Shown one piece after another: positions 1-14,555 of a stretch of DNA of 64,000 nucleotides. Where the stretch lies: NCBI GenBank assembly GCA_021613535.1, contig CP075497.1:1798001-1862000 (forward strand), given 5' to 3'. This DNA is from Adineta vaga. Taxonomy: Eukaryota; Rotifera. The notes under the pieces are model-generated. The model made no database searches. It saw nothing but the letters and a program-made list of their open reading frames with translations, and was not told where the DNA came from. Position 1 is the stretch's first letter. Each line of letters opens with the position of its first letter. Made by a program: the position numbers and the translations under genes.

Positions 1-264
1 ATTCTAATTCATTATCGATTTCTCTCAAATAACAAAATAAATAAATTCGATAGATTTGCGGCATCTGTCGATAGTTACCTTTGAAATCATGGTAACCATA
101 TACAGCATCTCCTAGGTATATGAACGTGTAAATGGCATCGATAAAATGTTCTTTTCTTTTCATGAATCATTTATATATCAATCTAATAGAATTTCTGATT
201 GCTTATTTCTGGTTAATTAATTTTGTCATTTACATGTCTTTTTTTCTTCTCTAGTTATAAACTA

Positions 265-3200
265 ATGGCAGATATTTCACTCACTAGTAGATCTCATGAA
301 CAAATGGAAAATTCTACTAGTGATGTAATGTCAATAGGTAAAATTAAATATTCCAAGTCAAGGTTGAACAATTCTCTTTTTAGTCATTGAAAATAACAAT
401 TCTACAAATAAATTAAATGAAATTTCAACTGTATCAATCGGCGTTGGTCCAGATGAAACTTTACCAATTGAAGAATATGTAAGTTTTTAAAGAAAAGAAT
501 TTAAGAAGAATTTTGTTTCTATCGATAGACATATGTCGGTGATATTTATGATGAAAAAAAACATGGTAAAGGTATTTTATCTTATTCCGATGGTCGAAAA
601 TATACAGGTGCTTTTTTTGCTGATCGACGTCATGGTTTTGGTATATTTCATACACCAAATATATCAGAATTCAAGGTTTTATATTCAAAGCAACATCTTC
701 ATTTTATTTTTGAACTTTTTCTTTTAGGGTTTGTATTGTCATGATGAAAGATTCGGTCCTGGAATTTTACTTTATCAAAAACTTCAAAGTGCAGATGTTG
801 GCTTATGGTTAAGTGAAGATCTTATTCGTTTATTATATCCACATCCAAAATTAATATTAGATATTCATATAACTGAAAAACGAACTTCAAATTCTTTTTC
901 ATCACAAACACTTTCATGGTATTCTTCCGAAGAATTACTTCGAACTGTAACAGATTTTCATTTTCTCTTACATAAAAAATCTCCATTACGTTTCTTTCAA
1001 CAAATTTCAACTGATAAAACATTCTTATCTCGTTATGTCAATGAACATAGCGAAGGTATGAACGAAGCTTTGCTTCCTAAACGAAAAGAATTAGATGCTT
1101 ATCTCTCAAGTATTGATGAAAATGTCCTTTCAACTGAACGAATAACTGATATTTCTTCTCCAAATGAAACATATGAACAACAACGATTGTATAATTATTT
1201 AAATAAATTTTGGCCATTAAAACAACGAGCATCATTTCCAATCGATGATATTATAACAAGTAATTGAACTTTCTGGAACGAATCATTATGTTTTCATTTC
1301 TTCTTAGATACTCGTTCTTCCTTTCCAAATCCTGGTCCATTAGAAAATGCTTCTTTAAATCTTTTTGAATTATCTTATTATGGTTATGAAAAAGAAGTTC
1401 GTCAGTTGCTCATACAACGGTTCGTTTATGTCGATGTTTGTGATTCTCAAGGTTTAACAGCTTTACATTTTGCAACTTATCAACTTCATTTAAATATTCT
1501 CAATACATTGTTGGATTTTGGTGCAAATGTTAATCAATTATCGGATGAAAATTTAACTCCATTGATGATTTCATGTCTTCTTTATTATGGAAATGATTAT
1601 TTACAAACGATTAATCTCGCATTAGAACATAAAGATCCTTCGATACCAAATCCTCGAGTTTTACTTTCGAAAGATAAAAATGGTCTAACAATATTCAAAC
1701 AAGAACCGATCGATATTATAATCGATGAAATGAAATTACCAGAAACATTAGAAACAATGAAAATTCATGATTCGGAGAGAAATAGTAAGACATAATCGAA
1801 TCAATTAATCTTACTTTCTTAAATCTTCTAGATTCATATGGATTTCACTTAACAGATAATCTTCGTGAATGTATACGTGATGCACAATATCGTGAACGTG
1901 TTTACTCAGTTATTGTGTACGAAATTCTTTTTGGTTAAAAAGACACTTTTTTAGTATATTTAAAATTAATTTAGTCTTCTTCTTCGTCGTGGTGCTGATC
2001 CATCTTATAGTGATTGGCCTTTACCGGTTCTTGCTTTAGCTATTCGTGCTGGAGATAAACAAATCGTTGAATTATTATTAAAGAAACGAGCGAATGTAAA
2101 TTGTCGATTAGATTCCATTCGTCATTCGAGTCTAACTCCATTACATATTGCTTGTGGTTGTTTATCATCGAATGTTGTTGATATTGCTCAATTATTATTA
2201 GAATATGGTGCTGATGTCAATGCAGAATCATTAGCAAATAAGAAAGAATATTATTCACTTATCGATCCACTTATTCTTGAGTTAATTCAAACTGTATATC
2301 AATTTCACTTTCATATTCACATTGAAACTTGTTTTTTGTTTGTAAATTTAGATGGAAGTTCCACAGAACGGTCGAACACCATTGCATATTGCTTGTACTC
2401 GTGAACGATCGGAAGAAACATTAAATCTCGTTCGACTTCTTCTTCATTATCAAGCAAATCCAAATGCGATTTGTAATGGTCAAACTGCACTTAGTCTTGC
2501 AATTGCATTTGGTAATGAATCATTAGTTGATTTACTTCTCAATCATGAAAATACTGATCCATCAACTGTACTTGGTTTTGGAAATGGAAATGCATTATGT
2601 ATGCTTTTATCAACATTTTATGAATCATGTTGGTCGTATTCGAAACGAATACAATTAGTAATGAAGAAGAATGTCCTTCTTTTTTTTCTTGTCAAAACTT
2701 TTCCCTTTTATTTAGATCGAACGTCTTATTCTGAAAAATCCAAAAGTTCTTTATCCTGTACGATTCGGACCGAAAAATCATCTTGGTTCATGTGTAGATT
2801 ATGGTTATTATATGTTTTTTGCTGTAAGAAAATGCAAAATTATTTTCTTGATCTTTGTTTTTTTCTGGTAATTTTAAGGATACTCGAATTGCTCAATCTC
2901 CATATCATTCATTAACGAATCAAGAACGTGTGATAATAAATCAAAGAAAAGAATTACTTGCTTACATTGCCAAACGATTTCGAGAAGAAGTGACGAAATA
3001 TGATGGATTTTTACGATTAACTCCATCAGGTTAATATCATCATCGAAATTCTTGCGAAAGATTTTCTTCTCTTTTTCAATAGACGGTTCAAATTCAGCTC
3101 GTTTAAGTTCTCAAGAATTTCGATTTTGTGCAACATGTGGTCGAAATATTGGTGTTCGTCTTTCGGTTTGTAAACGATGTCAAAAAGCATCGTTTTGTTC

Positions 3201-3600
3201 GAAAACATGTATTGTTAATGGATGGAACAATTTTCATCGATATGAATGTCGACAATTATCACCAAGACCACGTAGGAAACATCTTTTCTGCAATATTCTA
3301 ATTGACTTTTCTCTTTTAGATACGACAGGAAGAAACAAAGTTTGTTATGTGAATTTTGATTTGATTGATCTGTTCTTTTTTTTTTAGAATTTAACAAAAT
3401 CGGAGAATGTTTTATTGAAAGATGGAAGTTCGCTTTTGAAAAATACAACTCGTACAAATGAAAATAATCGTTTACCTCCATTATCGAAGATCTTACGACA
3501 AAATCGCTTGAAAAAACGAATAAAATCAGCTTCCTTAGAAGGAATCGAATTATCTTGGAATTCAACTTATAATGCACCGGAAAACTACAGTTTTAATTAA
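265..3600 (+). CDS. ANKMY1: ANKMY1-like protein (MORN + ankyrin repeats + MYND zinc finger), multi-exon
   Basis: About a dozen exons separated by short GT..AG introns can be joined in frame from the ATG at 265 to the TAA at 3598. The N-terminal exons (about 530-680) encode MORN-type repeats (KHGKGILSYSDGRKYTGAFF). Exons at about 1308-1785 and 1978-2650 encode ankyrin repeats (GLTALHFATYQLHLNILNTL; NGRTPLHIACTRE). The exon from about 3083 encodes a MYND zinc finger with the spacing CATCG...CKRCQKASFCSKTC...H.YEC. This domain order is that of metazoan ANKMY1, a poorly characterised, probably protein-binding family; no enzymatic function is implied. A pyrimidine tract ending in AG (about 240-254) just before the start could be a cis- or trans-splice acceptor. 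The C-terminal tail is basic and low complexity. The exact borders of a few internal exons are inferred from splice sites. Confidence 0.85.
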
Positions 3601-3714
3601 AGCATTTTTTATGAATTTGCATTTTTTTTCATTTATTTCATCAATTGGTTAAATTTATTTATTTTTGATAACTATATAAATTTTCTTCTCTAAAACAAAT
3701 ATGAATCGAAGATG

Positions 3715-5894
3715 TTATTCTTGTTCATCCTCGACAAGTAATTCAATTCCATGTTGATTCCAAGGTTGTTCATTTCCATCGAAAAAAATACAATAAAACA
3801 AACATCCAAAAAGTCCAATACCAGCTGATAAATCAAAAATTAATTTCCACGCATGAACTGTTTGCTAAACAAAATCAAATCAAATCAATTTACTGAAAAA
3901 ACAAAACAAACAAATTCTTCTCACATTATTATTTGTTATTGCTCCAACAACATAAGGACCAACAAAACCTGGTATAGATGCTAAAGTATTCGTAATACCA
4001 ACAAGTGTTCCTAAAATAGATCTCTTACATTTACAATCAAACAATGCATATCTTAGAAACTTTACCTGCGTAGTTACTTGCAATATCTAGATGTGATATT
4101 TGACAACCACTTGAATGAAATCCAATAAATGCTACAGCTAATGTAATGCAAATCATTGCTCCTGTTTTACTACATCCAACATAACCAATAAGTACCAGAA
4201 ATAATGATGAACCAACTCCACCTATTCGTTTTTAAGGAAATTTATTTAAGAACAAAAAAACCGAGAAGAAAAATCTATTTTTTTACCAATAATTGTCTGT
4301 AATTTTCGTACAGCTGTTGTTGACATGATTTTTCGTGCTCGTAATCGATCAGCTATTTGTCCACTAATAACAATAACAATCATCATAAAAACATACGGAA
4401 TTGCAAACATTAAACCATTCTAATTGAAACAAAATCTTTATAAATATGAAAAGAAAAACAAAAAACTTACTTTTTGTAAATTAAATTTTAATATTGTTGC
4501 AAAATACGTTGGTAGAGATGTTAATAAAACATAATAAACAAATTGAATACAAGTTGAAGCAACAGCAATTGACCAAAATGGAACGGATTTACAAATATCC
4601 ATCCATGGAGTTACCAACTACAAAAAAAAATGAACTTGTGATTTAAACAAACAAAAACAAACCTTTTTAGGTTTCGGAAGACATGATATCAGATAATTGC
4701 GTTCTTGTTCAGAACATCGTGGATGTTGTGAAGGACTATTATAAGCAAAGAAACACCAGAATACGAACCATATACATGTAATGATACCTTTTAAATCAAT
4801 GGCAATATATTTTTCTCTTCGAAATCTTTTAATTTCATACCGAAAACATAAAATGCTGCTGGCCAACCACCTAGAAAGTTTGAAGCACAAAGAATTCCAG
4901 CTAATGGCGTCGTTACAATAACACCAACTTCTTTTCCTAAGATCAAAAAATTTTTATTTTTTCTGAATATTTTTTTCTAATAAATATTTACCAGCATGAG
5001 CAATCGGTGGTATAATACTTCTTTCTAATGGAGGAACCCATTGACCCCATAATGCACCTGTACTTGGAAATGCTGGACCCTTGGAAAAGAAAAATAATAA
5101 ACATAAATGAAGTTGTATAAACAAATGAATATTTTTACTTCGAAAATACCAGTAAGAATACGAATAGCAATCAGAAGTCCAACATGAGTTTTCGCTGCAA
5201 TTGGTGCAAGTAATGTAAGAATTCCAGCACCTAAAAGACCACAACCAAATATCCATTTTGCACCAAATCGTTCAGCTAATATTCCTATTAACAAAAGAAC
5301 AACACCTCAATATTAAATGATTGAACTTTTCTCTCTTTCTTTTCTAACCTCCAATAAATTGCGAAAGAATATAACCATAAAAAAAAGAACCTAAAACATA
5401 ACCTTGAGTTTTCGGATCCCAATCGAATTCTCCATGCTAAAAACAAACCAATATATCACCATGTTGACTTTTAAAACTCATAAAAAGAAAAGTAAAACCT
5501 TCTGTGGTGTACTACTCGAATCATTCGTATCCGATGGACATGCATCTGCTGATTGATTTTTCAGACTTTGTGGTGTAGTCATAGCCACAATAGCTACTGA
5601 TAAATTCACACGAAGCATATACAAACAAAGAAATCCAAAAAATGTCCATCCAGCTACCACTGAAATTCAACAAGACAACATTTGTTTTTTGTGGCAAAAG
5701 AAAAAGAAACTTTTCGTTCTGAACAAACCATATCTAGCATATATTCGACGATACCATGGTTCATATTTACTCATATCATCCATATCTGTATATCCTAACA
5801 ATGGTTTTTGATCTAAGATTGCATCAATTGTTTCAGCATTTTCATCATATAACAAAGCAGATGTGCTTCGACGTGTATTCGGCTGAGAAAGCAT
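3715..5894 (-). CDS. SLC17-type major facilitator transporter (sialin / vesicular anion transporter-like)
   Basis: Multi-exon gene read on the minus strand from ATG 5894 to TAA 3715; introns are about 45-60 nt. The cytosolic N-terminus ends before a first membrane segment followed by [13 protein letters not shown], a signature of SLC17 transporters. A glycosylatable Asn/Ser/Thr-rich loop follows ([17 protein letters not shown]). Later exons encode [19 protein letters not shown], an IRILTGIFE segment and [20 protein letters not shown], all MFS-like. The family exports or loads organic anions (sialic acid, glutamate, phosphate) across plasma, lysosomal or vesicle membranes; the substrate cannot be read from the sequence. 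It is a paralogue of the SLC17 genes at 14556-15588 and 17720-19782, sharing gene structure but clearly diverged, so it predates the recent block duplication there. No frame damage was seen. Confidence 0.82.
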
Positions 5895-6119
5895 CTTATC
5901 TTCCCAATATTCTTAACAAAGAATAACAAAAATAAACACGAAACCATCACTGAAGTTGTAATAGTGACAGATAAATAAATATAATGCGCATGTCTTTTTG
6001 TTATCATCAAGTATTACAAAGCGAAATCATTTGTTTTTTAATTTATTCATAAATGAGAATTTCATCGACTTAATTTGTATATTTTCAGTAACAAATACAA
6101 ACAAAAAAACGAAGAATTC

Positions 6120-7287
6120 TTAAAGCTTTACAATATAAACACTCATATTATCTGTACTCTGACGACGAAGACATTCATCTAATAATTGAGCAGCAATATC
6201 TTCCAATTTTGTTGTTGACATATGTTCAACAACAAATGATGCAACATCTGAATTTGTCATTACATCCCAAACTCCATCACATGCAAGAACAATAAATGCT
6301 GCTGTTGAATCTCTTGGATATTCGACAATATCTGCCATTGGTGGAACAATATGTTTATCCATTCCGAAATCTCCTAAGACACGCGTCATTGCTAATTGAT
6401 TTTCCACACGTAAAACATCACCTGGACATGGTTTTGAAATTTTTCCTCCCGCTTCATGAATACGTTCTTGTTCAGCTGGATCATCAGGCTTATGATCTAA
6501 ATTAAACTTGAATGAATAAAAACAAAGATTAATCTCGAGGTTTTCTTACCTTCTGTACAAGCTAAAACATGTCCTTCTTTAGAAAATATAATGGCACGTG
6601 AATCACCAATGTTAATCAAATAGATTTGTTCTGGACCAATTAAACACGTAATCTAAAAGACGAATGAAATATTCGATTTAGATTTATGAAAGAAAAAAGA
6701 CGACGAAGAAACGTACACAAACACAACCACTATCATCTTTAATAAAAGATTTTAAATCTTTATCTAATTGAAAATAGGTTTGTTTAATTGCTGCACGTAA
6801 TTGTATTAGATCAAGTTGAGATGAACGAACTGGTTCACCATTTCTTAAGTTTGTATCATGTTGAGCAAGCATTTGATTTAAAGCATCCAATAAATGAATA
6901 TCAAGATGATCTGCTGCATTTTTTGCTGTATCAAGACCTTTGAATCATTAAAATTGAAGAGAAATTGTTGATAACAATGACATTCTTACCATTATGTCCA
7001 TCAAAAATAGCGAAATACGACCATAATTTCCATGAACGATTATCGAAATTAAGTAAATGTTTATGTTTATCTTCCATTGATGCTCGCCAACCTTGCATTG
7101 CAGCAAAACCAAAATTTGTTCCATTTAAAATCTCTTTTTCTGTATTTGGTTTACTTAAAAAAAGATTCGCTAATTCATCGGCTTCATCTTTATGATTATG
7201 ATGATGACGACGAAGACGAAATAAATGTCGTTTACGATGATGATCACGATTACGTCCGAAAAGTGCTTCTATACCAGCATGTAACAT
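6120..7287 (-). CDS. PP2C-family Ser/Thr phosphatase (PPM type)
   Basis: Four exons on the minus strand from ATG 7287 to TAA 6120. The N-terminus is basic and His/Arg-rich. PP2C motifs follow in order: GWRASMEDKH, then FAIFDGHNG (metal-binding Asp), INIGDSRAIIFSKEG, DHKPDDPAEQERI, AMTRVLGDFGMDK, VLACDGVWDVMTN (metal-binding Asp) and the terminal TDNMSVYIVKL (metal-binding Asp). This is a metal-dependent protein phosphatase that removes phosphate from Ser/Thr residues. At about 325 residues it is a minimal catalytic domain with no extra regulatory domain. The usual GSTA motif before the third beta strand is replaced by SGCV, a modest departure that leaves the metal ligands intact. Substrate and location are unknown. 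The start was chosen because it opens the first in-frame exon and is followed by conserved sequence. Confidence 0.88.
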
Positions 7288-8397
7288 GATTTAGTTTCTA
7301 AAAAAAGACAAATATCTCTGTTTAAATTTAACAGAAAAAAAAGTTTCTTTGCCTTTTTATCGATAGTTTTGAGTGTATGTGACACGATGAGAGAAGCTTT
7401 TTTTCTATATTAATGTATGTTTTGGTATTCGGCATGCTTCCATGTCACGTTTTCTTTTCTTCTTCTCTTTTTTCTTTCTTTTCTCTCGCCGTACGATTAA
7501 ATTACGAGAGGAAAAGGCAAACGAGTGTTGAGCTTGAAAATTCAATGAAGATTAAGGACACGACATTTTCTTTTTATAGTTATATTTTCTTTTGTTTTAT
7601 TCGATATATACGAGACACAAAAGAAAAGATGTTTTACTTTCTTTTTATAATCAATGATTAACTTAATAAATAACTGTCATCTTTCTTGATTTTGTTAAAT
7701 ATAAGTCATCAAAAGAGTCTTTTCTTTTCTTTGCAACTATTTTTTATGATAAACAAGAATATTTTCTTGATCAAATTATCTTAGAGAAGACTTTTATTTT
7801 TATACAAAACTTTTTCCTTGAGAAAAAGAAACAACAACTAATTGATATGCTAATAATAGTGCTGTCTGCTTTTGATTGTCTCCATACAACATAAAACATT
7901 TTGACAAACTTTGATTATCTTCCAGGAAATAATTCTATATCTATACAAAAGAAACGATAATTATTGTCGAAATAAACAAGTTTCTGACAATTTTTCTTAA
8001 TAAGGTCAACATATTCGTGAAAATGAAGAAGAAAAAAAAAGCGACTGTTATTTCAATTTATATTAATAAGCTAAGGTCATATCTGCATATCAAATAGAAA
8101 TCGTTTGCAATTATTCTTTAGATCATGTTTAGCGAAGAAAAGAATAACTGTCATATTTTGATTATCTATTTTTAGATTAATGACTTTTCTTTAGATAAAA
8201 ATCATCATGCGTATATGAATTGTTCGTCATCGTATCGATTTCACTTTTAAGATAAGACGAAACTAAATAACAATAATAAAAATCGTTCTTCCGATTAATC
8301 AGATATATTTTAGTTGTTAGTAATCAAGTTTATCATAATCGATGAATATAAGCAAGAATAAAAAGTATTAAAAAAAAAGAAGAAAGCAAGTTTTCAG
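7288..8397. other. Intergenic, no gene seen
   Basis: About 1.1 kb of AT-rich sequence between the PP2C start and the oxidoreductase stop. It contains pyrimidine-rich stretches near the PP2C start (about 7440-7490), probably its 5' flank. No ORF with coding character, RNA gene or clear repeat was recognised. Confidence 0.5.
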
Positions 8398-9573
8398 TTA
8401 TTCTTCATCAGCAATTTTTAAAATTAATTTTCCTTGTGCTTTTCCACTTTTAGATTTTTCATAAAGTGAATAAAGTGCTTCAACACCATCCTTTCTCCAA
8501 TCAAATACTGTATCAATCAATGGTTTAACTTGATCAGTTTCAATATATTTCGTTCGTATATCATCTAAATTTTGATATTTTTGATTAAGAAAATGAAGTA
8601 TATAATTATGATGTGTTGAACCAAAAACCGACCAAAATTTTCGATTGATTAAACTTGAGCCAATTGCAAGAGCTTTAACTGAAATAACAGATTTCGTATC
8701 ATCACCAACAATAGTTACAAATTGTCCACCACGTTTTAAAATTTCTTGTGCAGATGTCCATTGTTCTTGTCCACCAACACAATCATAGACAACATCATAA
8801 TCTTGACCTTTTAATTCTTTTCCAAAATCTTTTTCATTATAATCAATTAGATGTATTTGATTTGAATCGCTATTTGTTTCACTTGTTTTATAACCTAAAA
8901 GAATTTTTTATCCCAAGAAAAAGTTTCGATATAAATTCTTACCAAGTTTTTCAATTAAAGACACATTTCTTTTCGAACATGTTGCTGTTACATGAGCACC
9001 AACTGCTTTTGCTAATTGAATTGCAAATAAACCAGTTGCTGTACTTCCACCACAAATTAAAACTTTACTTCCTGTTCCAACTGGAGGTGAAAATTTTGCA
9101 AATAAAGCTTGATAACTTGTTTCACATGCTAAAGGTACAGCTGCTGCTTCTTCCATTGTTAAATTCTTTGGTTTAATTGCAAATAACGAATGATCACCTC
9201 GAACATATTCCGCATAACTTCCATCGTTCATTCCAAGATTTCCATAAACTTTATCGCCAACTTGAAAACGTTTGACTGATGAACCAATATCAACAATAAC
9301 ACCCGCAACATCTTTTCCCGGAACATGTGGAAAGGAAAATCGAGTAATAAGTGATAAATTTCCATTTAAAGTTTTCCAATCAATTGGATTGATTGAAGCC
9401 GCATGAACACGAACAAGAATTTGATTCGATGATAATTCACGTGGAACAGGAACATTATCAGCAAGTGTTAACACATTTCGTACATCTCCAAAACCATTTT
9501 GTTGAGCCGCTTTCATCACCGATGGAATACCAGACATATTCTTTGAACTATCCGGAACAATTGATTCTGCCAT
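8398..9573 (-). CDS. Zinc-independent MDR oxidoreductase (NADPH:quinone reductase / RTN4IP1-like)
   Basis: Two exons on the minus strand, ATG 9573 to TAA 8398, joined across a 44-nt intron (8898-8941). The N-terminal GroES-like fold shows VRVHAASINPIDWKTLNG, VPGKDVAGVIVDIGSSV and FQVGDKVYGNL. It is followed by PLACETSYQALF and a Rossmann segment with a Gly-rich turn (LICGGSTATGLFAIQLAKAV). The second exon carries YDVVYDCVGG. These are hallmarks of the quinone oxidoreductase branch of medium-chain dehydrogenases, which use NADPH and lack the catalytic zinc Cys/His set; none is visible here. The likely role is NADPH-dependent reduction of quinones or alpha,beta-unsaturated carbonyls; the substrate is unknown. 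No mitochondrial targeting peptide is obvious. Length of about 377 residues is normal for the family. Confidence 0.85.
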
Positions 9574-9751
9574 AGGAACGCTTAAGGAGAAGATTTATGA
9601 AAATATCTTCGAAAAAAAAACAAAAGTGAAGATCATTTTCTAGAATTGAATATAAATGATTTATTTATATAACGTAGATCTATATAATATGAGAGAAAAA
9701 TTTAACAGAAAGAAAGATTGTTTATTTGTATCACGATGATTGAAAGGCTAA

Positions 9752-10411
9752 TTAATCATTTTTCACATTGCGTCGTTGTGTTAAATAGAAAAAAACACTG
9801 AAGACGACAGTTAGTGTTAATGATATACCAAGAAATGTTCCAAATGGAAATTGTCCATGTCTTAAACATTTATAACCATAATAATCTTGTTTACATAAAC
9901 AAAGAAAATGATTTGGTCCATTTAATGTACAATAAGAGTTCGATTCTGGACAAAGATTTGTCGAATTTTCACAGAAATCTTTTTGATTCATACAAACAAA
10001 TCCCGAAGGATCAATTGTTTTATTAATCATTTGCCAAATAGATTTACCACCTGGACAAGAATATTGATCAGGTAAATAAAGTGTTTTAAGTGATTTCATT
10101 CCAAGAAAATCTTCATTTTCAAACTGTTTTAAATGAATATTTAATCGAAGATCAATCAAACTAACATTAATTAAATTCTTATATTCATTCAAATTCGGTA
10201 TTTTAACTAAATCTAATTCAGTTAAATCAATTGCAATGATATCAATGGAATTCAATGAATAACAACATCGAGATTTTAATAAACCTCCATATGATGCACA
10301 ATAATCAATAACTGATTGACTTGTTGCATTTCTATCAACACAAAAATCTTGAAATATCAATTGACTATGAATAGAAATTAGAAATGTATTCAATATGAGA
10401 AATTTAATCAT
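9752..10411 (-). CDS. ATRAID: ATRAID-like single-pass membrane protein with EGF-like module
   Basis: Single-exon ORF of 219 residues on the minus strand. A signal peptide (residues 1 to about 16, MIKFLILNTFLISIHS) leads into a Cys-rich luminal domain with LRR-like hydrophobic spacing (LYLPDQYSCPGGKSIWQMI). Next comes an EGF-like module of about 40 residues ending YYGYKCLRHGQF, one transmembrane helix (about residues 190-208) and a short basic tail TQRRNVKND. Order, length and the landmarks CPGG..W, YKC.R.G.F and TQRR match the all-trans retinoic acid-induced differentiation factor family. In vertebrates ATRAID is a lysosomal/membrane glycoprotein linked to NELL1 signalling and bone; its role in a rotifer is unknown. 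Most neighbours have introns; this gene has none. Confidence 0.85.
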   Translation of the reverse strand: MIKFLILNTFLISIHSQLIFQDFCVDRNATSQSVIDYCASYGGLLKSRCCYSLNSIDIIAIDLTELDLVKIPNLNEYKNLINVSLIDLRLNIHLKQFENEDFLGMKSLKTLYLPDQYSCPGGKSIWQMINKTIDPSGFVCMNQKDFCENSTNLCPESNSYCTLNGPNHFLCLCKQDYYGYKCLRHGQFPFGTFLGISLTLTVVFSVFFYLTQRRNVKND

Positions 10412-10748
10412 CTGAAGTTATAAGAATAAATGACAATATTCATTGAGATAAATTTTATGTTTGTTTTTCTTTTAAAACTGTACACAACAACAAAAAAAGA
10501 TAAAATGTCACAACAAATAGAAGAGTTGTTTTTTTCTCTGTTTAAAATACATCTGATTATCAATAAACTTCAATTCTCTGTTATTTGATTAAACAATATC
10601 AAACACAAAAGTTTTGCTTTTTTGATTAAACAACAACAACAACAACAACAACAAGAATAACAACATCAAGAAATAAAATATCGAACAACAAACTCTCCGC
10701 TTTCATTCTCGTTTGACTAGATAATTGAATGATTGTTTAAGTTGACGA
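10412..10748. repeat. Intergenic spacer with (CAA)n microsatellite
   Basis: Short spacer between ATRAID and TMEM184. An AAC/CAA triplet run occupies about 10625-10670. No gene seen. Confidence 0.6.
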
Positions 10749-12628
<1,880 letters not shown>

Positions 12629-12759
12629 CGAGTTTCTTTTTATTCTAAAAGCATTATTAAATATGATGAAGAAAAACTGGAGATGTTATTATGCGAGAAA
12701 AGTATTGCCTAGAAGAAAGCATAATGATACTCTTTGGAATATGTGAATAGAAAGAACGG

Positions 12760-13010
12760 AATCCATCTCCCACGTCTCGATCTACGAACAGTAAAAACAA
12801 CAATTCTCGTTCATTTTTTCTTTTCTCTTCCTTTCCTTTTTCTTTATCCTCAATTGCATTTCCAATAATTTTGTTGGTCTGGCCATCTTGGTTTTCTTTC
12901 TCTTAGCCTCTACCAATAATAATCATCGAAATAAAAAATCAAATAAAAACAATTTCATCAATTGAATTTTCTTTCCAATGTAATTTATTTTTATTCATCG
13001 TGACTAATTT
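12760..13010. repeat. Flank of duplicated SLC17 block (copy of about 17400-17640)
   Basis: About 240 bp recognisably similar to 17400-17640, the 5' flank of the intact SLC17 gene: shared ACGAACAGTAAAA, TTGGTCT.GCCATCTTG and GCCTCTACCA strings in the same order and spacing. It marks the left end of a decayed copy of that block. The exons that should follow are missing and replaced by unrelated sequence. Confidence 0.65.
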
Positions 13011-13029
13011 ATCTGTTCGTTTTTAAAAT

Positions 13030-14500
13030 CGGCAATCCAAAAAAATCATATATTTCGCATACATGTAGAAGTCGAAAAGACGTTTCAACTATTCAACTAG
13101 TAAATTTAGAGTTCGAATATTTGATTTTTCAACTTTTCACCTTGCCAGGTCAATAAATCCGATGACGGATCCAATAAAACCGACGAAATCCGAAAAAAAA
13201 CCTGGATTCAAAGTTTTCATTGGTTCTGACGGAAATAATCTGTTTTCTCAACATTTAATTTCATGTCGAATGAGCTGGTTCTATGGAACACATTGCAAGG
13301 CTGTCGGATCCAGTCATCGGTTACCATTCGATAATTTGTAGGATATAATAGGATTCTTCCCGTTGGAACCGATAAGAATTCCGAAACCTGAACTCTTGTC
13401 GGAAATGCAAGTTAGTCCGATCGGATCCAAATATCGGATAGTTTGACCTGAGTTTTAATTTGAAAGGGTGTTGAAGGAAGCAAAAGCAAACGATGTTGCT
13501 TCCGACTGCGTTCCGTCGGTAGGAACAAATAACGTTCTACGTAGGATAAGAAAACAGTCCGATCCATCACCATATGGGAAGTACTTCGGTTACATATTAT
13601 AATTCAGATATGATTAATAAAATTCAACTATGAGAAACTTATATTCGTTAATTTGAATCAATTTATTCATATTTCTTCGAGATTCATCAAGAAAAATTTA
13701 TTATAATTCATCAAAAAATTCGTCATGATTCAAGGGAATTCTTTGACAAAAAAACAGAATATGAATAAACTGATAGGAAAACTTCAGTCTTTTTTATAAT
13801 AATTGCCTGGATTCTAGGAAGGAAATCCAGGCCCATTTACATACGATATGTATTCGAATACTTTTTCTCTTCTTCTGCTCTCTCTCTCTCTGTGTATATA
13901 TATATAGACATTAACGTTTACTTTTTTTTAGTTCATTTGCCTACGAATCATGTCGAACGTTCCGGTGTCCGGATCCCACGAGAACCTGCAGGAAATCGTT
14001 CGAACATGGAAGCAGTATTCCGAACGCAAGTTTTCGGATTTTTTCCCGTGAATTCCAATCGATTTCTGATACTTACCTACCGGAACCAGCCAGTATTGTT
14101 TGACCTGGAGATGAATCAACAAGTATATGAAGTTAGCGTAAGTCGACAGTACTTAATAAAACAGAAAATATCTAGATTTCTTTTCTTTTTAGCGACAGGA
14201 CGTACGGGTGGTGAAGAGCGGCATGATCTGTAGCGGTTGTCCGGTGGTACTCATCATCTCGCAGGTCGCTATCCGTATTGAAGACAACCTAGGTGATCTT
14301 TATGTAAATATTAAAATCTACGCTTGTTTAACTTAACCTCGATTTTCTTTTTTTTTTCTAGTATTACCACTCCAGTTGTGTACCACCCGTGCCGACGTAA
14401 ACGTTTTTGTTTCTGTTTCTGTCTGCGTCCTTTTGTTCATGTCTTTCTTTGTTTGTTGGTTTGCTGGTCGTTTTCTTCTCCTTTGTCTTGTGTGTTTCAG
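13030..14500. other. GC-richer segment of unknown origin replacing SLC17 5' exons
   Basis: This 1.4-kb stretch has no counterpart in the intact copy at 17640-18698 and differs in composition, being rich in CCG/CGG and in GGATCC-containing motifs (about 13168, 13308, 13422, 13970). The part at 13932-14500 looks coding. An ATG at 13948 opens a frame with GC-ending codons (MSNVPVSGSHENLQEIV). Further exon-like pieces have good splice borders (intron about 14136-14192; intron about 14291-14361) and give RQDVRVVKSGMICSGCPVV. The family is not recognised. The last exon-like piece ends in CAG|GTAAG exactly at the donor site of the SLC17 copy (14500/14501), but the frame needed to continue into SLC17 is interrupted by a stop near 14398. 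Best read as an inserted or exchanged gene fragment. Confidence 0.45.
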
Positions 14501-14555
14501 GTAAGAATCATTTTTATTATTTGATTTTGTAGTTTTTCTTATTTCCATCATCTAG

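Noticed and set aside
533-727. Open frame in the MORN region (MSVIFMMKKN...)
   Set aside because: Wrong frame of a real ANKMY1-like exon; the correct frame gives MORN repeats.
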